Source: Berberis thunbergii (Eukaryota > Streptophyta > Magnoliopsida > Ranunculales > Berberidaceae). Taken from it: a stretch of 64,000 nucleotides of DNA. The DNA is taken from positions 1-64,000 of the forward strand of contig QNQO01006949.1 in assembly GCA_003290165.1 (NCBI GenBank), given 5' to 3'. The notes under the pieces are model-generated. The model saw only the letters and a list, made by a program, of their open reading frames with translations, had not been told where the DNA came from and ran no database searches. Of the stretch, positions 20,960-32,060 are shown in pieces. The first letter of the stretch is position 1; every line of letters starts with the position of its first letter. A program made the translations under genes and the position numbers.

Positions 20960-21760
20960 TGTTGTTACTTAGTTTTGTACTGGACTAGAGCGATAAACAA
21001 ATGTATCTCCAGTGCTGAATTTTGTCTCGGTGTATAGCTGAGCTTGGCTGTCGGATCTTTGTCTTTGTTCGCGTGGGGTGGTTTTTTTTCTCTTATTGGG
21101 CTCGATCTCTGATATGTCTATTCCGTGGGCTCGAGCTGTAATTGCTAACAATCCAGTTGTTTCAACGCTACATAGTGGCAGTTTCTCGCTAAAGGTTGGT
21201 CTCCACCAATTGTTTTTTTTCGCCTGATTGGCAATGTACTTGATGCACTGGTAAAGAGTGTAAACTAAATCCTCCATCTAATGGAACCAGGCCTCCCCAA
21301 GATGATGTTGTAGGTAGATGGGACATCAACCACTATGAACTCCTGGAAAATGACTTTATTTAGTTGTGGCTCTCCCGTCACTACTGTTAATTTGATCTTC
21401 TTAATAGGGAAGCACTTCTCTCTGCTAAACTGATCATTGGGTGACTGGCGGGTGTCAGGTTCTCCTCCTTAAACTACACATTGAGGAACACGTTGAGAAA
21501 AAAAATGTTTAGAGAACTTCAATTGTCCACCAAGGCCCTTTTCACTTCCCACTTTGCTATGAGGACCGAGATGACAAGGGCATCGGGCTCTGAATTCGTG
21601 CATATTGCACTTGTCAGTCCTCGCAGGTGGGCTGTGTCCGCATCTCGAGGAGCATCTTTTTCGGGACCTATTGGTCTGCTCACCTTCCAAGCCGACTCCA
21701 TGAAGGACATATATGATGTCAGGAGTTTTTTTTTCTATTTTTTTACGGCATCCTGCCTTT
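20960..21760 (-). pseudogene. Tat-like aspartic protease and start of pol
   Basis: On the minus strand at about 21710-21510 the pattern is EPDALVIS...ALVDN, the plant Tat-type active site with Asp-Asn, followed by Ser-Ser. At about 21350-21280 comes the block EFIVVDVPSTYNIILGRPG, diagnostic of these proteases. The protease-RT linker (with an ARNCHYVAL-like segment) can be followed to about 20969, broken by stops. RT itself is missing. Confidence 0.75.
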
Positions 21761-22471
21761 CCTTTGCCCGATCTTGTCTTTTTTCTGGGCCCAGAAATTC
21801 CTTGATCTTGCCCTTCTTGATCCAATACTAAATCTTGCTTCTGAGACTCTTGCAATCCTCAGTGTCGTGACCACCTTCCTTGTGAAATGAGCAATATTTG
21901 TTGTTATTGCGCCGGGAATGATCTTCTTGTTGTTTGGCGAGCCACTTTCATTCTCCCTAATTCTTAATGGAGCCGAGGACGTCGGACAGACTGGAGTTGA
22001 AAGGAGTGACAAAATTTAGACCCGATGAAGTTGAAGGCCTTATCTTGCCTTGCGCGACCAAATCGGGCTTGTTGTTATTTCATCATTCTCCTGTTTCTTT
22101 CCCTCATTCTTGTATCTGGGGCCAGAGGGTTTCTTTTTAGCCTCCACCTCCTTATTGGTGGCCAACATCTCATCAAGAGTAATATATTTTTGGGCATTCT
22201 TCAGTAAGTATGTCATGTCAGTTGGAGGCTTCAAAGTGAAGAAGTCGTAAAACTTGCCTCTCCTCAAACCCGAGGTGAAGGCTGTGATCAAGGTGTCGTC
22301 GCTGCAACCATCAATGAGAGTTAACTCATCACTGAAACGCGTGACGTACTCCCTCGGTGTCTCGTTCGGCTTATGTTTGAGGGTGAGCAGGTAATGCAGG
22401 CCCTTCCTGATTCGTTGGCTGCCAACAAAGCCGGTAAGAAACATTTTTGCTAGCGTTCGAAAATGAGTCAA
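21760..22471 (-). pseudogene. Tat-like gag
   Basis: The ORF at 22471-22040 encodes the second half of a gypsy Gag core. It has LKHKPNETPREYVTRFSDE, an AFTSGLRRGKF block, and QKYITLDEMLA before a Lys-rich tail. A zinc-finger-like segment, YCSFHKEGGHDTEDCKSL, follows at about 21900-21845 in another frame. Frame changes near 22040 and 21900 make it a pseudogene. Upstream (22472-23133) is the untranslated leader, with no clear coding. Confidence 0.8.
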
Positions 22472-23109
22472 TGGAATTTGGAAAAAGGTTTTGGAACCAG
22501 GTCAGCGCTGACTTCTACGGGCTGGTGGGGAATGACCGACAGATTACTGTTTCAGATCCTTATTTAAGCATCATTACATGCTGGAAGTGTCGTAAGTGAT
22601 TGGACGAGTCTGTTGTCCCATCATAAAACTCCAACTTTCGCGGGGCTAAATTTCTTCAGCAGTGGCTCTTAATGATGTGATTGATGAACGAGGGACGTTG
22701 ACGTTGAATAACACGTCTGGATTGAGGCGGGTTTGTCGGCCCTAGATGTCATGTCTCCGTTGGTTGCTCCTCCACCCTTGGCTCACTAAGAGCCGACAGG
22801 GACAAAGTGGATCTCATAGACGTGTTCTCTGGTGTCTTCTAGAGGCCAGTCTCTTCCCGACTCTCGATTTCCTTCGGCGGGTGGAGGGTTCTCATGCAAT
22901 TTGTTTCACTTGGGTTGACAGTATATCCACTTCAGGGTCTGTCGTGGCTGCTGCAAGCGCTTCCCCTCGTGGTGTCGATGTCACCAGAACTGGCGGCGCT
23001 TTGCTAGTTCAAGGGCTTAGCGATATCTCTATTATTGCGAGATCTCGTGAGTCACCATCTTTCTGAACTGTAAGGAAAGGTGAAATCATTGTTTTCTATT
23101 GAACTTCGT

Positions 23110-23132
23110 CGTTCCTCACGAATGGCGCTAAA
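23110..23132 (-). promoter_or_regulatory. Possible primer-binding site of the Tat-like element
   Basis: Next to the LTR end at 23134, the minus strand reads TAGCGCCATTCGTGAGGAACGACG. This loosely resembles the TGGCGCC... primer sites common in plant gypsy elements. The match is imperfect. Confidence 0.4.
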
Positions 23133-23133
23133 C

Positions 23134-23635
23134 TGATGTAGTTGAATTATGCTCTCCTTGACCTTAACCTTCATCTGCACGGGAAGAAAACGTGAGTCAA
23201 AGACCTCCGTTGTGGCGGCCGATGGTGTAAAATTAGGTTTTGTAGTGTGTCCTATTTATAATTCGAGAGTCCTTGCTCGGCTAGGCCTTTGGTGGCGTAG
23301 TTTTGGAAAAATATATTTTGCTAGAGATCATGTCTCTGCTGAGAGTTGTCCATGTAGGAGAGTTTTCCTATATGACTTGTGCTCCTAGATCTACAGGAGA
23401 TTCTTTCCTTTTGGAGTGTTGTCCATGCAAGGAAGTTTCCATGCATGACATATACTCTGGTATTTGTTTTCTAGTCGAAACCAATGTATTGCTGGCATGC
23501 CCGTCTTAGGTCGATTCCCCAAATATTTGCCTTATCAGGTCTTACAGATATTGGACTTGATCGTGTGACATATGAGCTTATTATAGCACTGCAGTTTGGG
23601 TCCAACCTCATGGAGCTTTTATGGTGATATTATCA
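23134..23635 (-). repeat. 5' LTR of the Tat-like element (internally deleted)
   Basis: Starts TGATGTAGTTGAAT and aligns with the left LTR to about 23612. The last 170 or so bases of the left copy are replaced by about 20 bases ending ATTATCA. The two LTRs differ at many sites, so the insertion is old or the pair derives from different copies. Confidence 0.7.
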
Positions 23636-25435
23636 AGTTGCCATTGTGTTACTTAAATGTACTTAATACAAGTATCGAATATATACATATGATAAATGAT
23701 AGAATAGTTTTTTTAATCATTTATTCTCATATAACAATTTATTTTATATAAAATATGTTGCTCAAATTAGTTGCTCAATTTGATCAAATACCTAATTAAT
23801 TCAATGCCTTTGTGTATCTGATGCTTTTTTCAAATTCATGCCCAAAGGAATTTTTTTTGTGAAATGTATCATTAGGTCTTCAAAAAATTTGGAGCAATTA
23901 ATTCATCTCTCATGTTAAAAGAGAAATTAAATATTTGTAAATTAACATGACATGCTACACAGCGCAACGCTTTATGATTTTCATGTTAAAAAAATTTAAT
24001 TATTTATTGTTGGGCACTTACATATTCAAAAATTTAACTTTGGCATCCGTCTTATCCTAACTTGAATATGAGTTTTTTTGTCAATACACGCACTCGCTAA
24101 GATATCTCCAAGTATAAGGTACACGTAACACAACTATTCCATTTCATTTGAAAAAAACATGTCTATGTCTCTTTTATTCTGAGACTTAAGAGTCGGAATC
24201 TCTTGTATCCACTTGAGGAGCTCAAAGAAAATATTGAAATAATCACCATACAGTAATCATATTAACACGAATCAAAATACAGCTTCTAGAAGAGAATGAA
24301 GCATTAAAAGAGTAGATTCCTTTCCAAGATGAAGAGATAAGATATTTAAATGTTTCCTAATTCCCCCTTCAACATCAAGGTTGCTTATCCTAACCTACAT
24401 AGAAATACACTCATAGAGGTGAGAATTGCTTACATAAGTATATCTTCCAACCTTTTTTCTAATACACTTTCACTCACTAACCCTCAATCTTATCTATGAT
24501 TAACCATAAAATAGTTTTCGTACCTTCCCTTTGCAAAGATATGAATCGAAAAAATGTATAAATAAAACATATCAAATACACCACCTAGCCTTTGCCCCCC
24601 CTTCCCTTATTATAGAAAAATTGTCACGCTCACTTGAGTGCTTTATGCTGTCCTCCAACACATTCAAATCCCATCCGTCCTTCCATGCTTATGAAAAAAA
24701 TATGCATTTCCATCTTTTAAGACACATGGGTTAAATTCATTGGTTTTCTAGTGGTTTTCAAGGAAAATTCAATCACCCACTTAAGAAAACCCAAACCCCC
24801 CCCCTCCCCTCTCTTATATCTTAAGTTAATAGAGGTAGAGCTAGGTGTCACTTAATTAATATTTATTTACTTTTATCAGTCTTTAGACGTAAGCCCTAAT
24901 TTATATGCATGTGTCCATCCCCACTTTTTGTTTTTGTTCATCTTCTAGTCATAATAATCGATATGTGATCTCTTTTCTCAGATTTGTGTTGCCTTGTAAG
25001 TTGACAACTTTTCAGTTTACAAAAGTGTCCCTCACCTATTTATAATTCTGTAAATAAATAAATAAAAATACGACCTACACTTTAAGGTATCAGAATGTAT
25101 AAAGTTACATAAATGTCTTACACTATTTTTAGGTAAAGTATTGAAGCATGTGTAGTGTCCACATTCATTCTTATTTGTTGATGGAGATTCTTTAAATGAA
25201 AGTAACGATCATAAGGGTACTTTGATAACTTGGCTGAACGGAGGGTTTGCACATGAGATCACCTCTAAAAAGAGTCCTAACAAACAGGAGAAATTAATTG
25301 GATAAGGGTTATTCGAAAGGGACTGTAAGGTGATTGATTGAATGAAGTAGCACTATATATTTGTTCAAACATTACCCGTAATGTCTCACAATTAGGAAGA
25401 CAATCCTAAATACAACTCATTTTTTGTAGGGAGAG
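23636..25435. other. Upstream region of the MYB gene
   Basis: AT-rich spacer with no other gene. A TATA-like CTATATAT lies at 25353-25360, 76 bases before the MYB start codon. A pyrimidine run ending TTTTTTGTAG just before the ATG resembles a splice acceptor, so a 5' leader intron is possible. Confidence 0.4.
25353..25360 (+). promoter_or_regulatory. Likely TATA box of the MYB gene
   Basis: CTATATAT, 76 bases upstream of the start codon, in an otherwise ordinary spacer. Position and sequence only. Confidence 0.4.
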
Positions 25436-26379
25436 ATGGCTGCAATGGGATGGGGACTCCATGAAGAAGGGTGGAGAAAGGGGCCTTGGACTGCTGAAGA
25501 AGACCAATTGCTCATTCAGTATGTAAGCTTGCATGGGGAAGGAAGATGGAACTCTGTGTCTAGATATGCAGGTACTGACTTCTTCTTTTTTTAAAAGCTT
25601 ACTAGAGATTTTTTATGTTTACTATTTCAATGTAAGTAATATTCCTTCTTTCATCTTATATGAATGTAGGATTGAAAAGGAATGGAAAGAGTTGTAGATT
25701 GAGGTGGGTGAACTATTTGAGGCCTGACCTGAAGAAAGGGCAGATAACTCCACATGAAGAGAATATCATCCTAGAGCTACATGCTAGGTGGGGAAATAGG
25801 TGAGAAAATTTTAATGGCTTTTGTGAATTTTAGTTATGGTGTGTTTTCTAAATAAAAAACATATTGATGATTGTGAAATATATGACAATCAGATGGTCGA
25901 CGATTGCAAGAAACTTACCGGGTAGAACTGATAATGAGATCAAGAACTACTGGAGAACCCATTTCAAGAATGGGAAAGTTTCAATGGAGTACTCTAAGAA
26001 GGCAAAAACCCGCCTTATAAAAAGGCAGTTGTTTCAACAACAACAACAACAGCTGCAGCAACAAGAAGAAGAAAGGCAACAACAAGAGAGAAATGAAGAT
26101 GATATGAAAAGACTCATGTCTCTACTTCATGAAAATGGCAATGAACTACCATCTCTTGCTAAAGAGAGCGAAGAGATGGTGTCTATGGTTTCGAACACGT
26201 CTGAGCAACAGTCATCAACATCTTCCTTGTTTAGTGGAAATGATTCTATGCTAGAATCACCTAACGAGGACATTCAATGGGGTGGCTTGTGGAGCATGGT
26301 TGATGTTCATGCTAACATGGATGTCACCTGTGCAACCAGCAAGAGTTTTTTACAATATCAAGTCACTCCTTTTTGCTGA
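25436..26379 (+). CDS. R2R3-MYB transcription factor (3 exons)
   Basis: Exons 25436-25571, 25670-25799 and 25893-26379 join in phase to 250 residues. Introns are short (98 and 93 bp) and GT-AG, at the two positions classical for R2R3-MYB genes. R2 (about residues 13-63) runs from [10 protein letters not shown] to [20 protein letters not shown]3 (about 64-114) runs from [20 protein letters not shown] through [17 protein letters not shown]. The spaced Trp residues of the helix-turn-helix folds are present. A basic [11 protein letters not shown] segment and a Gln-rich coiled stretch (about 139-165) follow, then an acidic Ser-rich tail. The last helix of R3 should contact DNA. It acts in the nucleus. 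Subgroup uncertain: it resembles the MYB27/48/59 and MYB2-type groups from memory. Confidence 0.92.
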
Positions 26380-27373
26380 TAAACTTTCTAGTTAGTTTGT
26401 TTACTTCGGCTGCATGGGAAAATAAGAACGGATAGGCCTCAACGACAGAATCTCAGATCTGAACCATTCGATTAATGTTTCTTGCAAATCAGATGGTTGT
26501 TGATCAGGCTTACCTTAGATAATGGTATATCTGCAAGGTATAAGTGTATTTCCTTCAACGCTGATAGAGTGTATTTTCTTCGACTGTTACTATCAGAACT
26601 ATGGAAAGATTAGGATATGTGTACTGTCCTGTCCATGACAGCCATAATTTATAATTATCTGGTTTCACAATTCCAAATGCTACATCACCACCTCAGTCTC
26701 TTCAGCTGTGATACTAGGTAAGAATATAGCCAGGTACCTGACCTACAGTAACAGTGAATAAACAATCAGGACATGTACTCGTAATGAAACCGGAATAAGC
26801 TTGAATTACTGCTTTCATAACTGTTACATATAGACCTAAGACTCAAGACGAATGACTGGGACACACTGACTGCTCAAGAAGAATCGCATGAACATTTTAG
26901 TTCATGACAATTAATGAAGGAATAACAAGTTCAGCAGAAGAAACTAAGTTGATGGCATCATACTTTATAACATAACAGATCAATCAAAAGATGCTGATAA
27001 AGGTCAGAGAAATACATCAACAAAGTTCTTGGAACAGAACATCTTGAGGGAATTATCCATCGAATGCCCCAACTGAAAATTAAGTCAAACTAAATTAACA
27101 TAAAAATGAAATAAAATGTAGAATTCTCAAATGATAACTTTTGAATAAGATTTACATAATAATTAGACAGGTACAAGTCGTCAAGTCATTAACTATATAA
27201 GAATTTTAACTTGAATAAGATTTACAAAGTTTCTCCAAGGAATCAACCAGCTTCTTGCATCTTTTTTAATGACAACTTCATCTCCATGTTTCGCGAAAAA
27301 ATAATAAATACTTCAGCTCTGTTTCTTGGAGATGTTTATTTGCATCTTGAACCAAATAAACCAAACAATATGT
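26380..27373. other. Spacer, MYB 3' flank
   Basis: No coding signal. It contains the 3' untranslated region of the MYB gene and the end of the PPR pseudogene. Confidence 0.4.
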
Positions 27374-29012
27374 CTAAATTAACCAGTCAAAATCATAGAT
27401 ATAGCCAGCACCTTTCATCATCAATATGAAATCATCCAAAATCTTGTAGATCAAAACAGCAGAACAGTGTGTTTTATCAGCAGCATGGAAAGAATGAGTC
27501 TCATTATTGATGCTAATCCAACTGCATCCTGGCAATTTCTTCAAACCACTGCTTTTCATTCAACTTCTTAATTCCGCCACAACATCCCATCTCCCACAGG
27601 ATTGAGAGTGATACATAGTTTTATGGGTCCTGCGATTCAACCTGAATAAGGGCCTTGTAAGCCACATCCTGCACTTCCAAGTTCCCATGAACTATGCAAG
27701 CACCAAATGAGCTCCCCAAACACTAGGACCAAGTTTCATGGGCATTGCATTAATAAACTCTAAAGCTTCATTAATCTTCCCTCCTCGACCTAACATATCA
27801 ACTATACAAGAGCAAATTTCCACTGTAGGAGAAACCCCATGATCTTTAGTAGTGCATCATATACCCGAAGACCTTCTTTTACCATACCAGATCTAACACA
27901 AGCTGAGAATGCTCCAACTAATGTAATATTATTCCGGCTTTATACCAAGCTTTACCATCTTGTCAAACAAAGAAATTGGCCTCATCACCCTTCCCATCTA
28001 ATCCATATCCAGTTATCATTGAACTCCAAGAGATCACGTCTTTACGACAAGAGTCATCATCATCAAAAACACGTCTGCAATAACCCAAGCTTCCACATTT
28101 TGAATACATATCGATAAGAGCACTGCAAATAGAGGCTTCAGAATTGAACTCCCTTCTAATTGCAAACGCATGAATTTGTTTCCCTTCCACTAAACCAGCA
28201 ACATGGCGACAAGTAGGGATGACGCTCACAAGATAAACTCTATTCGGTCTAATTCCATCTCTCAACTGCATTCACGAAAAAGTATTAAAGCTTCCTCTGA
28301 AACTCCATTTTGTACAAAACCCGTGATCATCGCAGTCCAAGCAACAATATTCCTACAACTCATCCTATCAAACATCCTTGTAGCAGCAATCAAATTTTTT
28401 TTCTCTGTGAATACATATCAATCAAACAAGACCCCACATGAACATCCGAATCAACCCATCAATCTTCACTAGAAAACAATGAATTTCTCTCCCATAATCC
28501 CACTTCCCAGCGTACACACACAACGGAAGCAAACTAGAAACTGTAAACCCATCCAATCTAACCCCTTCACACCACATCTGTTTCACAAGCATCCACTCGT
28601 CCCCATTACTATCAACACCACCAGAAAACCCATATATCAAAACATTCCAAGAAGCAGATCTTCTGCGCGGCATTTCATCAAACAAATTCCGAATATAACC
28701 AAAATTCCCACAGTTAGAATACATCGCCATACCCAAAACAGTATCCGAAATAAACCCAATTCTGCAAGCTTTCCATCTCGAAGCTCCCCCGACATCTTGA
28801 AGACGATAACTAGTATCCCGAGGAAGGGGTGGTTCGAAGTAGAGGAGAAAGCGTGAAAGAAATCTAGTAACTAGAAAAAGCGGAACTTTTCTGAAGGAAT
28901 ATGTCAAGGCGAATTCTGACTCAAAGATGGCAACAAAATGACAAAAAATTTCCATCTCTCCTCCTTGCTGGCCGGAAACGTAATAATATTGTAAGTCTTC
29001 GTGATGTGACAA
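27374..29012 (-). pseudogene. PPR protein pseudogene (PLS class, E domain)
   Basis: Minus-strand fragments in shifting frames together read like one intronless pentatricopeptide-repeat gene. From 28860 down: MAMYSNCGNFGYIRNLFDEM, then a SWNVLIYGFS repeat, then DMYSQ with a run of seven or more A that shifts the frame (about 28400). Next come NIVAWTAMITGFVQNGVSEEA and DMYSKCGSLGYCRRVFDD...VISWSSMITGYG (28271-27963). The C-terminal E-domain piece is GLKKLPGCSWI (27559-27374). At least four frame changes or stops. Functional PPR proteins of this class bind organellar RNA, and this copy cannot be translated as one protein. Plus-strand ORFs here are its antisense. Confidence 0.82.
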
Positions 29013-29204
29013 TAAGTGGCACTCTTGTCGGAACTCTATGGGCTAAATCCTCCATAAGCATTTTAACACCATCTTTCTTTCTTTCAATCCGGAATCCGAG
29101 CCGGAGATCTTGTCACTTTCACTCATGTAGTGTCTGACAGTGATAATGAAAGTTTCCTCAAGATTTCTGATGAGAAGGAAATAATATCAATTTTTTTTTT
29201 TTGA

Positions 29205-32031
29205 TTGGTAGTCATTTTCTTCCAACATTTTTGAGACATCGTTAAAAATGATTTTGTTGATGTGGTTACGAACTTTTTCCTTACTAAAACTTTGGACTCG
29301 AAGCTCAATGAGATTTTTCTCGTTCTTATCCCCAAAGTCTCTAATTTGACCACTCCCAACAAATTTTGGTCCATTGAATTTTGTATCGTCATTTACAAAG
29401 TCATCTAAAAAATTATTGCCAATTGGTTGAAACATTTGCTGGATAACATTATCTCTCCCAATCAATGAGCATTCCTCAAAGTTCATTTCATCTCGGATAA
29501 TGTCAACCTTACCCATGAAGCATTTTTCAGATGAAACACTCTCATCTTGATCGAACAATACCTTTTGACTTCTTCACTTAGGGTATTTTTCAACGGTTCC
29601 CTCCTTGCAAAGTTGCAACCTTCAAGGGGCATCAGACAAGGCGACAAAGCGCCTTACCTCTTTATCATAATGGTTAAAGCTCTTTCATGAATGCTTGCTA
29701 AGGTGGAGTTTGTGAATCAAAAGGGTATGATCATCCGTCGGCATGCCCTCTCCATCAACCACCTTCTTTATGTAGATGACCTTATGATTTTTTGCAGGGC
29801 CACACTTGCTGAGGCTCATTCCATCAAAAACTTGTTATCAGTATTGTGCGACCTCGGGCCAAACAGTAAACTATGATAAGTCTTCAGTTTTTTACAGCTC
29901 TAATGTCCACTCTAAATATACTAAAATGATCAACATAATTTTGGTTTCTAAGTTGTACAATCCAAAAGAGAAATACCTCGACACACTATTGCTGCACTCT
30001 AAAAAAAAAAATTTGATTTTCAAATCTTGGTGGATAAAATAAATGTTAAACTCTCGTCCTAGAAAATAAAAGTGTTATCTCAAGCAGATAGAACGGTGAT
30101 GATCAAAGCAGTGATACACTTCATCCCAGTGTACACTATGCAAACTTACCTTCTCCCCCAGACAGTCACCACCCAGATTGATACCCTAACAAGAAATTTA
30201 TGATGGAATGGTACGAAGGATAGCAAAGCTAAACACCTTTGTACTTGGGACAAAATAACACGCCCACGATAGCTAGGTGGTATAAATATCCCTTGTGCAA
30301 GAATCAAGAATCTTGTCCTAAAAGCCAAGAGAATTTGGAATCTCATAACCATTCTTCACTCCCCTTGCAATGTGCAATTTAAAGCAATATACTTTCGCAA
30401 CAAAAGTATATTTCAACTCTCCAAAGCACCTACAGTTGCTTCCTTTGCCTAGCGAGGAAACCTGCCAGCTCTATAAAAAATGAGAGACTATTTTTTTTGG
30501 CAAATCTTATCTGATAATGACACCCATCTGTGGAATGATTGTTGGGTGAAACTCAACCTACTTTTGGCTGATGTTTCTCCTTACCAGGCCATTGCAGGTT
30601 CCCTGACTTCTGTTCAGGACCTATGGCTTGACCAGAACGACCTCAGACCTGCATGAAATGTTAAACTGATCAATACCATTTTCCCACCTCCGGTGGCCAA
30701 AGATATCATGAATATTAACATCCGATCATTGCGAATCCAGGACACGCTTATCTGAAACTTCGATAAGAGATGATCTTTTTCGGTCAAAAGTGCCACCAAA
30801 GCTTTTATTCTTAAAAATCTGGAATCCTCATATTCTAATAGAAGCAGTAGACAACTCAAACCTAAAATTCTTAGAGAATTATGGAGAATCAAAGGTCCGA
30901 CAAATGCAATTCTCCTTATCTGGAAAGTTTCGCAAAATATTTTGCCCACCAAGTCCAATTTTTTGCGTGTCCACTTGCCCATAGAAGATCGTTGTGTCCT
31001 TTGTCACCTTCGGGAGGAAGACACTCCCCACCTTTTTTCTTCTGCCCCATTATCCAAAGACTATGGCTCCTCTCCCCTTTCCTAATCAATTGGAATGTTG
31101 CCAATCCCTCGCATCCAACGACTCATACTGCTCTCAACTTTATTTGGGACTTAGCTGCAGCACAACCATTGGTTCGGGAAGAGATGCTCTCTCAATTCAC
31201 GACTGTTATTCTTTCTATATGGCAGGCCCGTAACAACATTATCTTCCAAAAGGGCAAACTTTCAGTACCGATGTTTATCCAAGCGGCTAATCACAGGTGG
31301 GCGGCTTGGTATAAACAATGGTTCAGATTTCTTATTAGTGATAGGGGTGACACCTCCACCCCCTCATCTTTACACCAAATGCTTGAAAATAGCTACCTTG
31401 GCAAAGCCTCCCCACTACAACCAAACCAATCCCTCTAATGCTTACCCTCCGATGCACTCTTTGTCTAACTCCCAAGTTTCCAGATTGAAAACAATCCATC
31501 AACAAATTTTGGCAGTTAGAAATCACAGAATTAACATACATTTCAGGAACCCCAAGATTTTCCACTCCGATCCTTCTTCTAAGATGATTATAGTGACTTA
31601 TGATGCATGTTTATTTGCCATCTCACAATAGGGAGCTTTTGGAGTGGTCGCTGTGGGCACTTTTGGTAGGATCCGTGCCAGTCTTGCGGATATGATTCCA
31701 GACCAAGTTTTTTACAATACTATGGTCGAATATTTTGCTGCTGAAGTCGCGCTTATGCTAATCCAGGAACATAATTGGCCAGCTGGGATGATCTTGGGGG
31801 ACTTTGGTACTCTTAACTCCCTTTTGCACTCTGACCTGGGAGATGAGCAGTTGGATCTACAGTGGATGTGGCGACCCATATTATATAGGATTAAGTCACT
31901 TCTTGTTAATCTTTCAAATTGGACTTGTCATTTTATTCCTAGAGAACTTAATAGTGAAGCTCACTTGTTGGTTTTCAGTGCAAGACACAAACTTTGTAAT
32001 ATTCTCTAATATATTTATGCTAAGTCTCTTA
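29205..32031 (+). mobile_element. L1-type LINE, 5' truncated, decayed
   Basis: Plus-strand RT motifs occur in order. First is an LVLIPKVSNLTTPNKF...FRPIS-like block (29310-29400), then an N-x-L-x-x-I-x-S-P-N-Q block (about 29460). Next is GIRQGDKAPYLFI (about 29620) and LSINHLLYVDDLMIFCRA (29750-29800). After these come a thumb region ending near 30370, an HxxC-type zf-RVT segment with IWQARNNIIF (31100-31250), and an RNase H-like domain ending FIPRELNSEAHLLV (31644-32009). Many stops and frame changes. The element ends in A-rich sequence at 32030-32060. The start lies inside RT, as expected for 5' truncation. It sits just beyond the PPR pseudogene's 5' end. Confidence 0.85.
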
Positions 32032-32060
32032 TAAAAAAAACTAGAAAAAAACGCATTTGA

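Larger units (their letters stand above)
14374..23635 (-). mobile_element. Tat-lineage-like Ty3/gypsy element, pol deleted, with antisense ORF
   Basis: Two related LTRs in direct orientation (14374-15040 and 23134-23635) bound the region. On the minus strand, gag starts near 22471, followed by a protease with the Asn variant of the active site (LVDN) and the VDVPSTYNIILGRPG block. Coding then stops near 20960 and RT, RNase H and integrase are absent. A degenerate opposite-strand ORF lies near the 3' LTR. A long antisense ORF in the 3' region is known for Tat-lineage elements such as Grande (from memory). A 5-bp target duplication was not found. Nested: hAT-like element 16632-17873, tandem array 18215-19209 and a second LTR-end-like junction at 19618. 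Confidence 0.75.

Noticed and set aside
27839..29137. Several plus-strand ORFs
   Set aside because: They are antisense readings of the PPR pseudogene.
29123..29558. Minus-strand ORFs of 89 and 123 codons
   Set aside because: The plus strand carries LINE reverse-transcriptase motifs over the same bases, so these are antisense shadows.
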